From an uncultured Lentisphaeria bacterium (GTDB lineage: Bacteria > Verrucomicrobiota > Lentisphaeria > Victivallales > Victivallaceae): DNA of 23,999 nt. Position 1 is the stretch's first letter. Each line of letters starts with the position of its first letter. Both the position numbers and the translations under genes were made by a program. Below the pieces are notes generated by a model. It saw nothing but the letters and a program-made list of their open reading frames with translations, had not been told where the DNA came from and ran no database searches. The DNA lies in the NCBI GenBank assembly GCA_949298665.1, contig CASFXO010000306.1, forward strand, positions 1-23,999. The letters are read 5' to 3'. Positions 8,077 to 15,324 of this stretch are shown here, piece by piece.

Positions 8077-9300
8077 ATGGCTCAACTGCTCGATCTTGCG
8101 ACAAAGCTCCGCATCCGCCCCGTTCCCGCCGCCGACGCGGATTTGACCGCGCCGCCGCGCCTCAACCCGGAAAAACTGGCGGCGGAAGCCCGGAATGCCG
8201 GACTCTCCGAAGAAGAGGCCGCCGAACTCGAACAGGCCGCGCGGCGCTTTGCCGGAAACCCGGAGCTGAGCGCGTACTTCAACTGGCTGTCGCTGCAATT
8301 CTTCGACGGCACCCTGCGCCGGGAACCGGATCTCTCGCTCCTGCCCGGAACCATCGGCATTCTGAGCGAAGCGGAGCTTTACGCCTTCTTCGGATTGCTG
8401 GCGCTTTCCGGATTCGACTCCTGCCGCCGGGGGTTCGCCGCGGCGCAGCTGCCGCCGGAAACCCTCGCCGGAGCCCTGGACGACTGCCGGATCTGGATCC
8501 GCCATTTCCGGAAGAACCGCGGCCTGACCGGTGTCTCCCGCCGGGCCCTCGGCTGGCTGTGCGGCATTCTCAACGGCGATCCGCTGACCATCGGTCGCAT
8601 GCAGTACCGGATGCGCCCGCTGCGCGCCGGTCTGCAGGTCTATCGGCACCGCCATACCGGGAAGGTCGTGGCGTTCGCCGCCGCGGGCGGACGGTTCAAC
8701 CGGGGAGGTTTCGTCGACGGCGTGGACGGGGAATTCGATCCGGTGGCCTGGACCGCCGATTTCACGGTTACGCCGGACCATATCACCGGACATGTCATCA
8801 CGCCGACCGGGCACGCGGAACGGGAAATCACGTCGCTGCCCGCGGCGGATTATCTCTGCGTCTTCCGGGACGGCGACCTGACCCTGGACACGCACATTCC
8901 GGAGGGCGACGCGCTGACCTTGGACGACTGTCGGGAATCGATGACCCGGGCGCTGGCCTTTTTCCGGCACTACCGGCCGGAGGAAAAAATCCGCGGCTTC
9001 AGCTGCCTGTCGTGGATGCTGGACCCGCAATATGAATTCCTGCTCAAACCGAACTCCCGGATTCTGGCGTTCATGCGCCAGTATTATCTTTTTCCGATCG
9101 CGGAAGGCGGCGCGGATGCCTTATGGCGGATTTTCGGAGAAGACGGCTTGCGCGACGGCATCGCCGGCGCTCCGCGCCACACCAGCATGCAGCGCAAGGT
9201 GGCCGAATTCATCGAACGCGGCGGCAAGCTCCGTTCCGGCGGCGGCTTCCTCCTGCCTGAAGAGCTGCCCCGTTACGGCGAAGCGCCTTACCGCGACTGA
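8077..9300 (+). CDS. Acyltransferase-like protein with NAT_N and GNAT_C domains (DUF5596 type)
   Basis: The 407-residue cytosolic protein has a helical N-terminal part (about 1-150) and a C-terminal part with the signature HIPEG (273-277) followed by 'ALAFFRHYRPE', 'GFSCLSWMLDPQ', 'SRILAFM' and 'WRIFGEDG'. This order is typical of proteins annotated as N-acyltransferase N-terminal plus GNAT-like C-terminal domains, common in anaerobic gut bacteria. The acyl donor and acceptor are unknown. AAGGAGG with a 5-base spacer precedes the ATG. It follows the M14 gene in the same direction and overlaps the end of coaB tail-to-tail by 13 bases. The domain family is well supported; the reaction is not. 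Confidence 0.8.
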   Translation: MAQLLDLATKLRIRPVPAADADLTAPPRLNPEKLAAEARNAGLSEEEAAELEQAARRFAGNPELSAYFNWLSLQFFDGTLRREPDLSLLPGTIGILSEAELYAFFGLLALSGFDSCRRGFAAAQLPPETLAGALDDCRIWIRHFRKNRGLTGVSRRALGWLCGILNGDPLTIGRMQYRMRPLRAGLQVYRHRHTGKVVAFAAAGGRFNRGGFVDGVDGEFDPVAWTADFTVTPDHITGHVITPTGHAEREITSLPAADYLCVFRDGDLTLDTHIPEGDALTLDDCRESMTRALAFFRHYRPEEKIRGFSCLSWMLDPQYEFLLKPNSRILAFMRQYYLFPIAEGGADALWRIFGEDGLRDGIAGAPRHTSMQRKVAEFIERGGKLRSGGGFLLPEELPRYGEAPYRD

Positions 9301-9980
9301 GCCGGACCGGTCAGCACCGCCAGAATGCGGCGCGCGATCTCCGGCTTGGGCGCCAGATCGAAATCAAAGCGTTCGCCGCCGCGCCCCAGCATGATCACGG
9401 CGTTGTCCGGGGAACCGAACCCCCGGTCATCGCGTCCGATGTCGTTGGCGACGATCCAGTCCAGATTCTTGCGCCGGAGCTTTTCCCCGGCGTTGGCCAG
9501 CAGGTCGTCGGTCTCGGCGGCGAACCCGACCAGCACCTGCCCCGGCTTCTTCGCCGCGCCCAGAGCGGCCAGAATATCCTCGGTCCGCTCCAGTTCCAGC
9601 ACCAGCCGGCCGGGCAGTTTCTTCATTTTTCCGGCCAGCGTCTGCACCGGGCGGTAATCGGCCACAGCGGCCGCCATGATGACGACATCCATTTCCGGCG
9701 CACGGGTTTTGATCGCCTCCGCCATTTCGGCGGCGGACTCCACGCGGAGACACTCGACGCCTTCCGGCGGTTCCAGCGCCACCGGCCCCGAAACCAGCGT
9801 CACCCGATACCCCGCGTCCCGGGCGGCGGCGGCCAGAGCATACCCCATCCGGCCGGTGGAGCGATTGCTCCAGAAGCGGACGGCGTCAAACCGTTCCCGG
9901 GTCGGTCCCGCGCTGACAAGCAGTTTTTTCATTTTCCGGATTGCACTTTCTGAATATGGACAACAGGGTCCGGATTTCAT
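9288..9980 (-). CDS. coaB: Phosphopantothenate-cysteine ligase, stand-alone CoaB
   Basis: Joins 4'-phosphopantothenate and cysteine using a nucleoside triphosphate in coenzyme A synthesis. Conserved blocks: SAGPTRE, FWSNRSTGRMG, MAAAVADYRP, GFAAETDD, VANDIG and the following 'GFGSPDNAVIML'. Most bacteria have a CoaBC fusion of about 400 residues; this protein is only the CoaB half (230 residues from this ATG) and no flavoprotein decarboxylase (CoaC) is beside it. Start choice: the ATG at 9980 has GGAG 8 bases upstream, while an internal ATG at 9932 (214 residues) begins the conserved MKKLLVSAGPTRE directly but has no spaced ribosome-binding site. The homology argument favours 9932 and the ribosome-binding site favours 9980; the longer form is listed. 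Convergent with the acyltransferase gene, overlapping by 13 bases. Confidence 0.9.
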   Translation of the reverse strand: MKSGPCCPYSESAIRKMKKLLVSAGPTRERFDAVRFWSNRSTGRMGYALAAAARDAGYRVTLVSGPVALEPPEGVECLRVESAAEMAEAIKTRAPEMDVVIMAAAVADYRPVQTLAGKMKKLPGRLVLELERTEDILAALGAAKKPGQVLVGFAAETDDLLANAGEKLRRKNLDWIVANDIGRDDRGFGSPDNAVIMLGRGGERFDFDLAPKPEIARRILAVLTGPAQSR

Positions 9981-10032
9981 CTTCGTTTCTCCGCTTTGCC
10001 GGAAGCGGCGCGCCGCCGGAAAAACAGGCTAT

Positions 10033-10061
10033 AAAATACCGGCTTTCCCGCTATTTGTCAA
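10033..10061 (-). promoter_or_regulatory. Predicted strong coaB promoter
   Basis: A perfect TTGACA -35 on the minus strand (10056-10061), a 17-base spacer and TATTTT (-10, 10033-10038). Initiation near 10026 gives a leader of about 46 bases to the ATG at 9980, or 94 to the one at 9932. Confidence 0.65.
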
Positions 10062-10144
10062 TCCCCGTGCGGCAAGATTCCCCGGGAAACTCCCCCCGGA
10101 TGCGCGCACCCGGCAACAAAATCGCCATGGAAGCAGCCGAAACG

Positions 10145-10174
10145 CTGGACTTTCCCCGGTTCCGGTGGTAGATT
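10145..10174 (+). promoter_or_regulatory. Possible gatB promoter
   Basis: CTGGAC (10145-10150), an 18-base spacer and TAGATT (10169-10174). The match is moderate, and it lies about 50 bases before the gatB ATG in the 242-base divergent gap shared with coaB. No other candidate stands out in that gap. Confidence 0.35.
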
Positions 10175-10222
10175 ACCGGTGAATGACAAACCTTTTTCAC
10201 GGATGGGAGTAAAGCGTCTCTT

Positions 10223-11668
10223 ATGCAATATGAAGCCGTCATCGGGCTGGAGGTCCACGTCCAGATCCGCACCAACAGCAAAATGTTCTGTTCCTGCCCC
10301 AACCGGTTCGGCGCCGAGCCGAACACGCTGGTCTGCCCCGTCTGCATGGGTTACCCCGGCGTGCTCCCCGTCCCCAACCGGGAGGCGATTCTCAAAACCG
10401 TCCGCGCCGGACTCCTCACCGGCTGCGCCATCGCCCGGGTCAGCAAATTCGACCGCAAAAGCTACTTTTACCCCGACATGCCGAAAAATTACCAGATTTC
10501 GCAATACGACATGCCGTTCTGTGAACACGGCCGGGTCCGGATCGGCGGCGGCAAGGGCTTTTCCGGCGCGGAGCTCCCGGTGCGCGAAATCGGCATCACC
10601 CGCATCCACCTGGAGGAGGACGTCGCCAAGCTCAACCATTACGCCGGAGCCAGCGGCGTGGACTACAACCGCGCCGGCGTGCCGCTGATGGAGACCGTCA
10701 GCGATCCCGACATGCATACCCCGGACGAGGCCTACGCCTATCTGACCGCGCTCAAGGAGATCATGCAGTACGGCGACATCAGCGACTGCGACATGGAAAA
10801 GGGCCAGATGCGCTGCGACGTCAACGTGTCGCTGCGCCCGGCGGGCTCCGACACGTTCGGCACCAAAATCGAAATCAAGAACCTGAACAGTTTCCGCGCC
10901 GTCCACCGGGCGCTGGAGTACGAAATCTGGCGTCAGGCACAGGAACTCGACGCCGGCCGCCCCCTCCGACAGGAAACCCGCGGCTGGAACGACGATCACG
11001 GCGAAACCTATCTGATGCGCACCAAGGAACAGGCCCACGATTACCGCTATTTTCCCGATCCCGACCTGATGGTGGTGAAATTCACCGACGAGGAAATCGA
11101 CGCCATCCGCCGGTCCCTGCCGGAACTGCCCGACGCACTGCGCGCCCGGCTGGTCCGCGATTACGCCCTGACGGAATACGACGCGGAAGTGCTGACGCAG
11201 GACCGCATGCTGGCCGCCTGGTTCGAAACCGCCGCCGCCGCCGCGAAGAATCCCAAACTGGTGGCGAACTGGATCATTTCCGAACTGCTCCGGGAACTGG
11301 GAGAGGCGAAAACCGCCATCGCCGACTGCCGGATTCGGCCCGGACAGCTTGCCGCCCTCACCGACTTGATCGAGAACCGTACCATTAACGGCAAGATCGC
11401 CAAGGACGTCTTCGCGGAAATGTTCGCCACCGGCGCCGATCCCGCCGAAATCGTCAAGGCAAAGGGGTTGACTCAGGTCAGCGACGAAGCGGCCATCGCC
11501 GCCTTCGTCGATCAGGCCGTCGCCGCCCATCCGGCCCAGGTGGAACAGTTCCGCGCCGGCAACGAAAAGGTCCTTCAATTCTTCGTCGGGCAGGTGATGA
11601 AACTCAGCCGGGGGAAAGCCAATCCTCAGCTGGCGGTCACGCTGCTTCGCGACAAACTTTCCCGGTAA
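10223..11668 (+). CDS. gatB: Asp-tRNA(Asn)/Glu-tRNA(Gln) amidotransferase subunit B
   Basis: The tRNA-binding and kinase subunit of GatCAB, which converts mischarged Glu-tRNA(Gln) and/or Asp-tRNA(Asn) into Gln-tRNA(Gln)/Asn-tRNA(Asn) in the cytosol. The 481-residue length is standard. The N-terminus reads EAVIGLEVHVQIRTNSKMFC, followed by CPVCMGYPGVLP, the KSYFYPDMPKNYQISQYD block, 'RIHLEEDVAK' and DYNRAGVPLMETVS. The C-terminal third is the helical YqeY-like tail domain ending in 'NPQLAVTLLRDKL'. The zinc-site cysteines CxC (residues 23-25) and CPVC are present. GGGAG lies 13 bases upstream, a longer spacing than usual. gatA and gatC are not adjacent. recO begins 13 bases after the stop. Confidence 0.97.
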   Translation: MQYEAVIGLEVHVQIRTNSKMFCSCPNRFGAEPNTLVCPVCMGYPGVLPVPNREAILKTVRAGLLTGCAIARVSKFDRKSYFYPDMPKNYQISQYDMPFCEHGRVRIGGGKGFSGAELPVREIGITRIHLEEDVAKLNHYAGASGVDYNRAGVPLMETVSDPDMHTPDEAYAYLTALKEIMQYGDISDCDMEKGQMRCDVNVSLRPAGSDTFGTKIEIKNLNSFRAVHRALEYEIWRQAQELDAGRPLRQETRGWNDDHGETYLMRTKEQAHDYRYFPDPDLMVVKFTDEEIDAIRRSLPELPDALRARLVRDYALTEYDAEVLTQDRMLAAWFETAAAAAKNPKLVANWIISELLRELGEAKTAIADCRIRPGQLAALTDLIENRTINGKIAKDVFAEMFATGADPAEIVKAKGLTQVSDEAAIAAFVDQAVAAHPAQVEQFRAGNEKVLQFFVGQVMKLSRGKANPQLAVTLLRDKLSR

Positions 11669-11681
11669 AGACGGCGGCGGC

Positions 11682-12296
11682 ATGCTTTCCACACAATACA
11701 TGGTCCTGGCGCGGCACCCCTACCGGGAATCCGCGCTGCTGCTCTCCGGCATCAGCCCGGACTGCGGCAAGCTCGACCTGGTCGCCCACGGCGCGCAGAA
11801 GGTGTCGGGCCGTGACTTTCCGGTGGTGGATCTCTTCCGGGTGCTCGCCGTGGAATACGACCGTTCGGAGAAATCCGAACTCGGTACGCTGCGCAGGGCG
11901 GAACTGGAAGAGGATTTCTCCGCACTGGCGGAACAGCCGAAACATTTTCTCTTCGCCGGAAAGGTCGGGCATTTTCTGTTGCGCAACTCCATGCCGGACG
12001 CGCCGCTGCCGTTCACTTTCGACGCCCTGCGCAGCATCTTCTCCCAGCTGGCCCTGCCGCCGGAGACCGCGGGCGCCTGGAACATGACGCAATGTTCAGT
12101 GGTGCTCAAATGCACCTATCTTTATGAAAACGGCCTGCTGCCGGAAGCCGTGAGCGAGAAACAGAACGAATTTCTGGAAAACCTCGTCGCCGCCGGAATT
12201 GAAAACGCGCCGCTCCCCGCCTGCCCGGAAACCTACTGGACGCCGCTCAACCAGTGGCTGAACAGTCTTCTGGATTTTCATCATCTCGTCCGCTGA
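11682..12296 (+). CDS. recO: DNA repair protein RecO (short form)
   Basis: RecO works with RecR and RecF in loading RecA onto single-stranded DNA and in annealing. The N-terminal OB-fold pattern is visible: 'YMVLARHPYRESALLLSG', then SPDCGKLDLVAHGAQK (the family's 'TxxxGkxxxvAkGarr'), followed by a helical domain with 'VVLKCTYLYENGLLPE'. At 204 residues it is shorter than the typical 230-260, and the CxxC zinc cluster found in many RecO proteins after the 'GxxPE' segment is absent. It starts 13 bases after gatB with only a weak ribosome-binding site (GGCGGCGG), consistent with translational coupling. No clear terminator was found after it. Confidence 0.8.
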   Translation: MLSTQYMVLARHPYRESALLLSGISPDCGKLDLVAHGAQKVSGRDFPVVDLFRVLAVEYDRSEKSELGTLRRAELEEDFSALAEQPKHFLFAGKVGHFLLRNSMPDAPLPFTFDALRSIFSQLALPPETAGAWNMTQCSVVLKCTYLYENGLLPEAVSEKQNEFLENLVAAGIENAPLPACPETYWTPLNQWLNSLLDFHHLVR

Positions 12297-12399
12297 TAAA
12301 AAAAGAATTACACATACCAGCCCCCCTTTTGGGCCGATCCGGACATCTGCCTGCTCCATTCTTCACAAACGGAGTTCCGGCATTTTTTCCGGATTCAAC

Positions 12400-12428
12400 T
12401 TGACTTTTCGCAGCGGGAATGTTATTTA
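12400..12428 (+). promoter_or_regulatory. Predicted promoter of the first esterase gene
   Basis: TTGACT (12400-12405), a 17-base spacer and TATTTA (12423-12428). The predicted leader is about 30 bases and includes an AAGGA ribosome-binding site. It lies in the 167-base gap after recO, which holds no other recognisable feature. Confidence 0.55.
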
Positions 12429-12463
12429 GTAACGTTTCTTCCAACGACAGGAAAGGATGTCGC

Positions 12464-13750
12464 ATGAATCGTAAATTGTTTGTCTCGTTGTTCGCCGCGT
12501 TGAGTGCGCTCGCGCTGGCCGCCGCACCGGAATTCACGATCAAGGCCGACCGGGAAACTCAGCGTTACCGGTGCGGAGAGGAGGCGGTCTTCACCGTCGG
12601 CGCCACTGAAAACGGCCAGCCGGTCAAAAAGGGCAGGATGAAACTCAAGATGACCCTGGACGGCGGCAAAACCCTGCAGGAAACTCCGATCGATTTCGCC
12701 AAGGCCAATCCTGCCGAGGTCAAAATCACCCTGAAGGAACCGGGCTTCGTGCGGGCCCAGGGCATCGGCTATATCGATATCGAAACGCCCAAAAAACCGC
12801 TCATGATCGGAGCCGCTTTTGATCCGGAAAAGATCCAGCTCGGCTTCGACCTGCCCGACGACTTCATGGAATTCTGGGAAAGCGGCCGGAAGCAGCTCGC
12901 GGGCGACACTGTCAAGCTGACCAAGCTCGATCGGTTCTCCACGGACAAATATACTTCCTACCGCGTGGTGGTCGACACCCTCAACGGCGAAAAACTCTAC
13001 GGCTTTCTCTGCGTCCCGACCGGACACGGCCCCTTCCCCGCCTACGCCAGCGTCCCCGGAGCAGGCCCCGGTGCCGTCGGGCCGATCACCAACTACGCAG
13101 AAAGAGGCGTCATCACTCTGGTCATGAACGTACATAAGTTCGAAGGCGCCATGAACGCGGCCGAACTGCGCAAGCAATACGCGGCGCAGCAGAAACAGTT
13201 CTACTATCCCCAGAAAAACGCCGACGACCGGGACAAATACCATTTCCGCAACGTGATTCTCGGCGTGGACCGCGCCATTAATTACGTGGCTTCGATGCCG
13301 GAATGGGACCGGAAACATTTCGCCTACTACGGTTCCAGCCAGGGCGGCGGCATGGGTCTGATCCTCGCCGGATTCAATAAAAACATCACCGCGGCCGCGG
13401 TCAACGTCCCGGCCCTCTGCGACCACGGCGGCTACAAATTCGACCGCCAGCCCGGTTGGCCGCAGCTGGTGCGCAAGGACGCCAAACGGGAAGCCGTGGC
13501 GCCGTACTATGATGCCGGAAACTTCGCCCGCTTCATCACCGTGCCGATTCTGGCCTCCACCGGTTATATCGATTCGACCTGCTCGCCCAGCTCGGTTTAT
13601 GCCGCGTTCAACCAGATCAAGGCGCCGAAAAAGCTGATCGACATGCCGCTGGCGAAACATGAAATTCCCAAAATCTTCACCTCCTACCAGCTGCCCTGGA
13701 TCGAGGGACAGCTCGGATTGGGAAAGGAAATGGAACCGACGGCGAAATAA
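12464..13750 (+). CDS. Secreted acetylxylan esterase-like alpha/beta hydrolase (AXE1/CE7-like), copy 1
   Basis: The protein has 428 residues from the ATG at 12464 (AAGGA 6 bases upstream), with a signal peptide MNRKLFVSLFAALSALALAAA. An earlier in-frame ATG at 12419 would add residues inside the promoter and is rejected. An N-terminal Ig-like beta domain (about 22-110) precedes the hydrolase domain. The catalytic triad can be read as Ser292 in GSSQGG, Asp370 in GYIDST and His399 in AKHEI, the last retaining the His-Glu pair of CE7 esterases. The RGQ motif of classical CE7 enzymes is not obvious; the equivalent region reads 'RGVITLVMNVHK'. Likely role: removing acetyl groups from plant or host glycans outside the cytoplasm. 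A paralogue follows downstream. Confidence 0.85.
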   Translation: MNRKLFVSLFAALSALALAAAPEFTIKADRETQRYRCGEEAVFTVGATENGQPVKKGRMKLKMTLDGGKTLQETPIDFAKANPAEVKITLKEPGFVRAQGIGYIDIETPKKPLMIGAAFDPEKIQLGFDLPDDFMEFWESGRKQLAGDTVKLTKLDRFSTDKYTSYRVVVDTLNGEKLYGFLCVPTGHGPFPAYASVPGAGPGAVGPITNYAERGVITLVMNVHKFEGAMNAAELRKQYAAQQKQFYYPQKNADDRDKYHFRNVILGVDRAINYVASMPEWDRKHFAYYGSSQGGGMGLILAGFNKNITAAAVNVPALCDHGGYKFDRQPGWPQLVRKDAKREAVAPYYDAGNFARFITVPILASTGYIDSTCSPSSVYAAFNQIKAPKKLIDMPLAKHEIPKIFTSYQLPWIEGQLGLGKEMEPTAK

Positions 13751-13783
13751 TACCGTTCCACAGGTTTCGGTGATTCCCATCAG

Positions 13784-13809
13784 GACCGCCTCCGGGCGGT
13801 CTTTTTTTT
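13784..13809 (+). terminator. Rho-independent terminator between the two esterase genes
   Basis: A 7-bp stem GACCGCC/GGCGGTC (13784-13790 and 13795-13801) with a TCCG tetraloop is followed directly by eight T residues (13802-13809). It lies 33 bases after the first esterase stop and only 32 bases before the second esterase ATG. Confidence 0.88.
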
Positions 13810-13841
13810 AGAAAAGACAGATCATCCGGAAAGGATATTCC

Positions 13842-15149
13842 ATGCGCATTCTTCATCAGCTGATTGCTCTTCCGCTCTTTGCCGCCATGGCGCACGGCGC
13901 ACCGCAACTGGCCGTCGGCACCGACCGGGAAATGCCGGTCTACCGATGCGGCGAACCCGCCTCATTCACCGTTTCCGTCATCGAAGACGGCAAACCGCTT
14001 ACCCGGGGACGCGCCCGACTGGTGATCACCTGCGACGGCGGCCGGACCGTCGCGGAGCAGGAACTCGATTTTTCCCGCGCCAACCCGGCCACGTTTTCCG
14101 CCACACTCGATGAACCGGGATTTCTCCGGGCCGAAGTGCGGGAGATCCGCGATATGGAAAAACCGCGGGGCACTCCCCGCGCCGGTGCCGCCTTCGATCC
14201 GGAAAAAATCACCATGGGCTTCTCCTGCCCGGACGACTTCGACCGCTTCTGGGAAGACGGTCGCGCGCAACTGGCCGACGCCACGGTCACCCTGCGGAAA
14301 ATCGACCGGCTCTCCACCGCCGAATACACCAGCTACCGCCTGACCGTCGATGTCCTGCACGGAGAAAAACTGTACGGCTTTCTCTGCGTCCCGGCCGGGA
14401 AAGGTCCCTTCCCCGCCCTCGTCTGCGTCCCGGGGGCCGGTCCCGGTTATGCCGCGCCCAGCGTCAACTGGGCGAAGCGGGGTGTCATCGTCCTCAATAT
14501 GAACGTCCACAAATACGAGGTCTCCGACGTACCGGGCGAATTCCGCCGCCAGTACGAAGAACACAACCGCAAACTCGGTCATCTCTACTGCTTCGACCAC
14601 AGCGACGACCGGGATCGTTATCATTATCGGAACGTGATTCTCGGCATCGACCGCGCCATTGACTTCGTCAGCGCCCTGCCGGAATGGGACGGCACACACC
14701 TGGTCATCGACGGATTCAGTCAGGGCGGCGCGCTGGCGCTGATCCTCGCCGGATTCAACCGTCGTATCACCGCCGCGGGGGCCGCCGCGCCGGCGCTCTG
14801 CGACCACGGCGGCTACCGCTTCGAGCGTCAACCCGGCTGGCCGCGACTGGTGAAGAACAATCCGGACAGTGAAAGCGTCGCCCCATATTATGATGCGGGA
14901 AATTTCGCCGCCCGGATCCGGGTGCCGGTGCTGGCGCTGACGGGTTTCATCGACACCACCTGTCCGCCGGGCTCGGTGTACGCCGCATTCAACCGGATCG
15001 ACGCCCCCAAAAAGATGGTTCACGCACCGCGCCACAGTCATACCTCGCCCGGGCTTTTCCATGCCGTGCACCATCCCTGGCTGCTGGGGCAGCTGGGACT
15101 TGCGGAACCGGTGGAACCCACCCGGCCGCAACCCCCGGATGCCCGTTGA
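13842..15149 (+). CDS. Secreted acetylxylan esterase-like alpha/beta hydrolase (AXE1/CE7-like), copy 2
   Basis: The protein has 435 residues, with a signal peptide MRILHQLIALPLFAAMAHGA and AAGGA 6 bases before the ATG. It aligns end to end with the preceding gene: shared blocks include 'VPGAGPG', 'RNVILG.DRAI', 'PALCDHGGY', 'RQPGWP' and 'VAPYYDAGNFA'. The triad sits one residue later throughout: Ser293 (GFSQGG), Asp371 (GFIDTT) and His400 (HSHTSP). The residue after the catalytic His is Thr instead of Glu, so the CE7 His-Glu pair is lost. The C-terminus has an extra Pro/Arg-rich tail. No promoter is visible between the intergenic terminator and the start, so expression may rely on read-through. 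Substrate specificity probably differs from copy 1. Confidence 0.85.
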   Translation: MRILHQLIALPLFAAMAHGAPQLAVGTDREMPVYRCGEPASFTVSVIEDGKPLTRGRARLVITCDGGRTVAEQELDFSRANPATFSATLDEPGFLRAEVREIRDMEKPRGTPRAGAAFDPEKITMGFSCPDDFDRFWEDGRAQLADATVTLRKIDRLSTAEYTSYRLTVDVLHGEKLYGFLCVPAGKGPFPALVCVPGAGPGYAAPSVNWAKRGVIVLNMNVHKYEVSDVPGEFRRQYEEHNRKLGHLYCFDHSDDRDRYHYRNVILGIDRAIDFVSALPEWDGTHLVIDGFSQGGALALILAGFNRRITAAGAAAPALCDHGGYRFERQPGWPRLVKNNPDSESVAPYYDAGNFAARIRVPVLALTGFIDTTCPPGSVYAAFNRIDAPKKMVHAPRHSHTSPGLFHAVHHPWLLGQLGLAEPVEPTRPQPPDAR

Positions 15150-15204
15150 AAGCAGGACTTTCTGTCGAAAAAAACGGAGTCGGACGCGATTTTTTCCGGA
15201 ATGG

Positions 15205-15213
15205 TGCTATATT
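15205..15213 (+). promoter_or_regulatory. Extended -10 promoter candidate for aspS
   Basis: TGCTATATT at 15205-15213 is an extended -10 (TGn plus TATATT). No good -35 lies 16-18 bases upstream, which an extended -10 can tolerate. The predicted leader to the aspS ATG is about 105 bases and contains two short competing hairpins. Confidence 0.4.
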
Positions 15214-15324
15214 GTAGCAAATCCGCCGTCGACGGGCGACGGAAAAGGGTTCGAGTGTAAACGCAACAGGCATCGCCGCATTCCGCGGCAAGAGCCGTTT
15301 TTGGAAAAAAGAAGAAATCATCCT

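Noticed and set aside
10058..11701. 547-codon open frame antisense to gatB
   Set aside because: GC-bias shadow of a well-conserved housekeeping gene. It also covers the predicted gatB and coaB promoters.
12297..12399. Possible terminator after recO (GCCC...GGGC and TCCGG...CCGGA)
   Set aside because: Stems are 4-5 bp and no T run follows, so they cannot be told from chance in this GC-rich DNA.
12422..15131. Long antisense frames (452 and 389 codons) opposite the esterase pair
   Set aside because: Their resemblance to each other simply mirrors the sense-strand duplication.
15150..15200. Inverted A-run/T-run (GAAAAAA...TTTTTTC) after the second esterase as a terminator
   Set aside because: The arms are A/T only around a GC core without pairing, so a stable stem-loop is unlikely.
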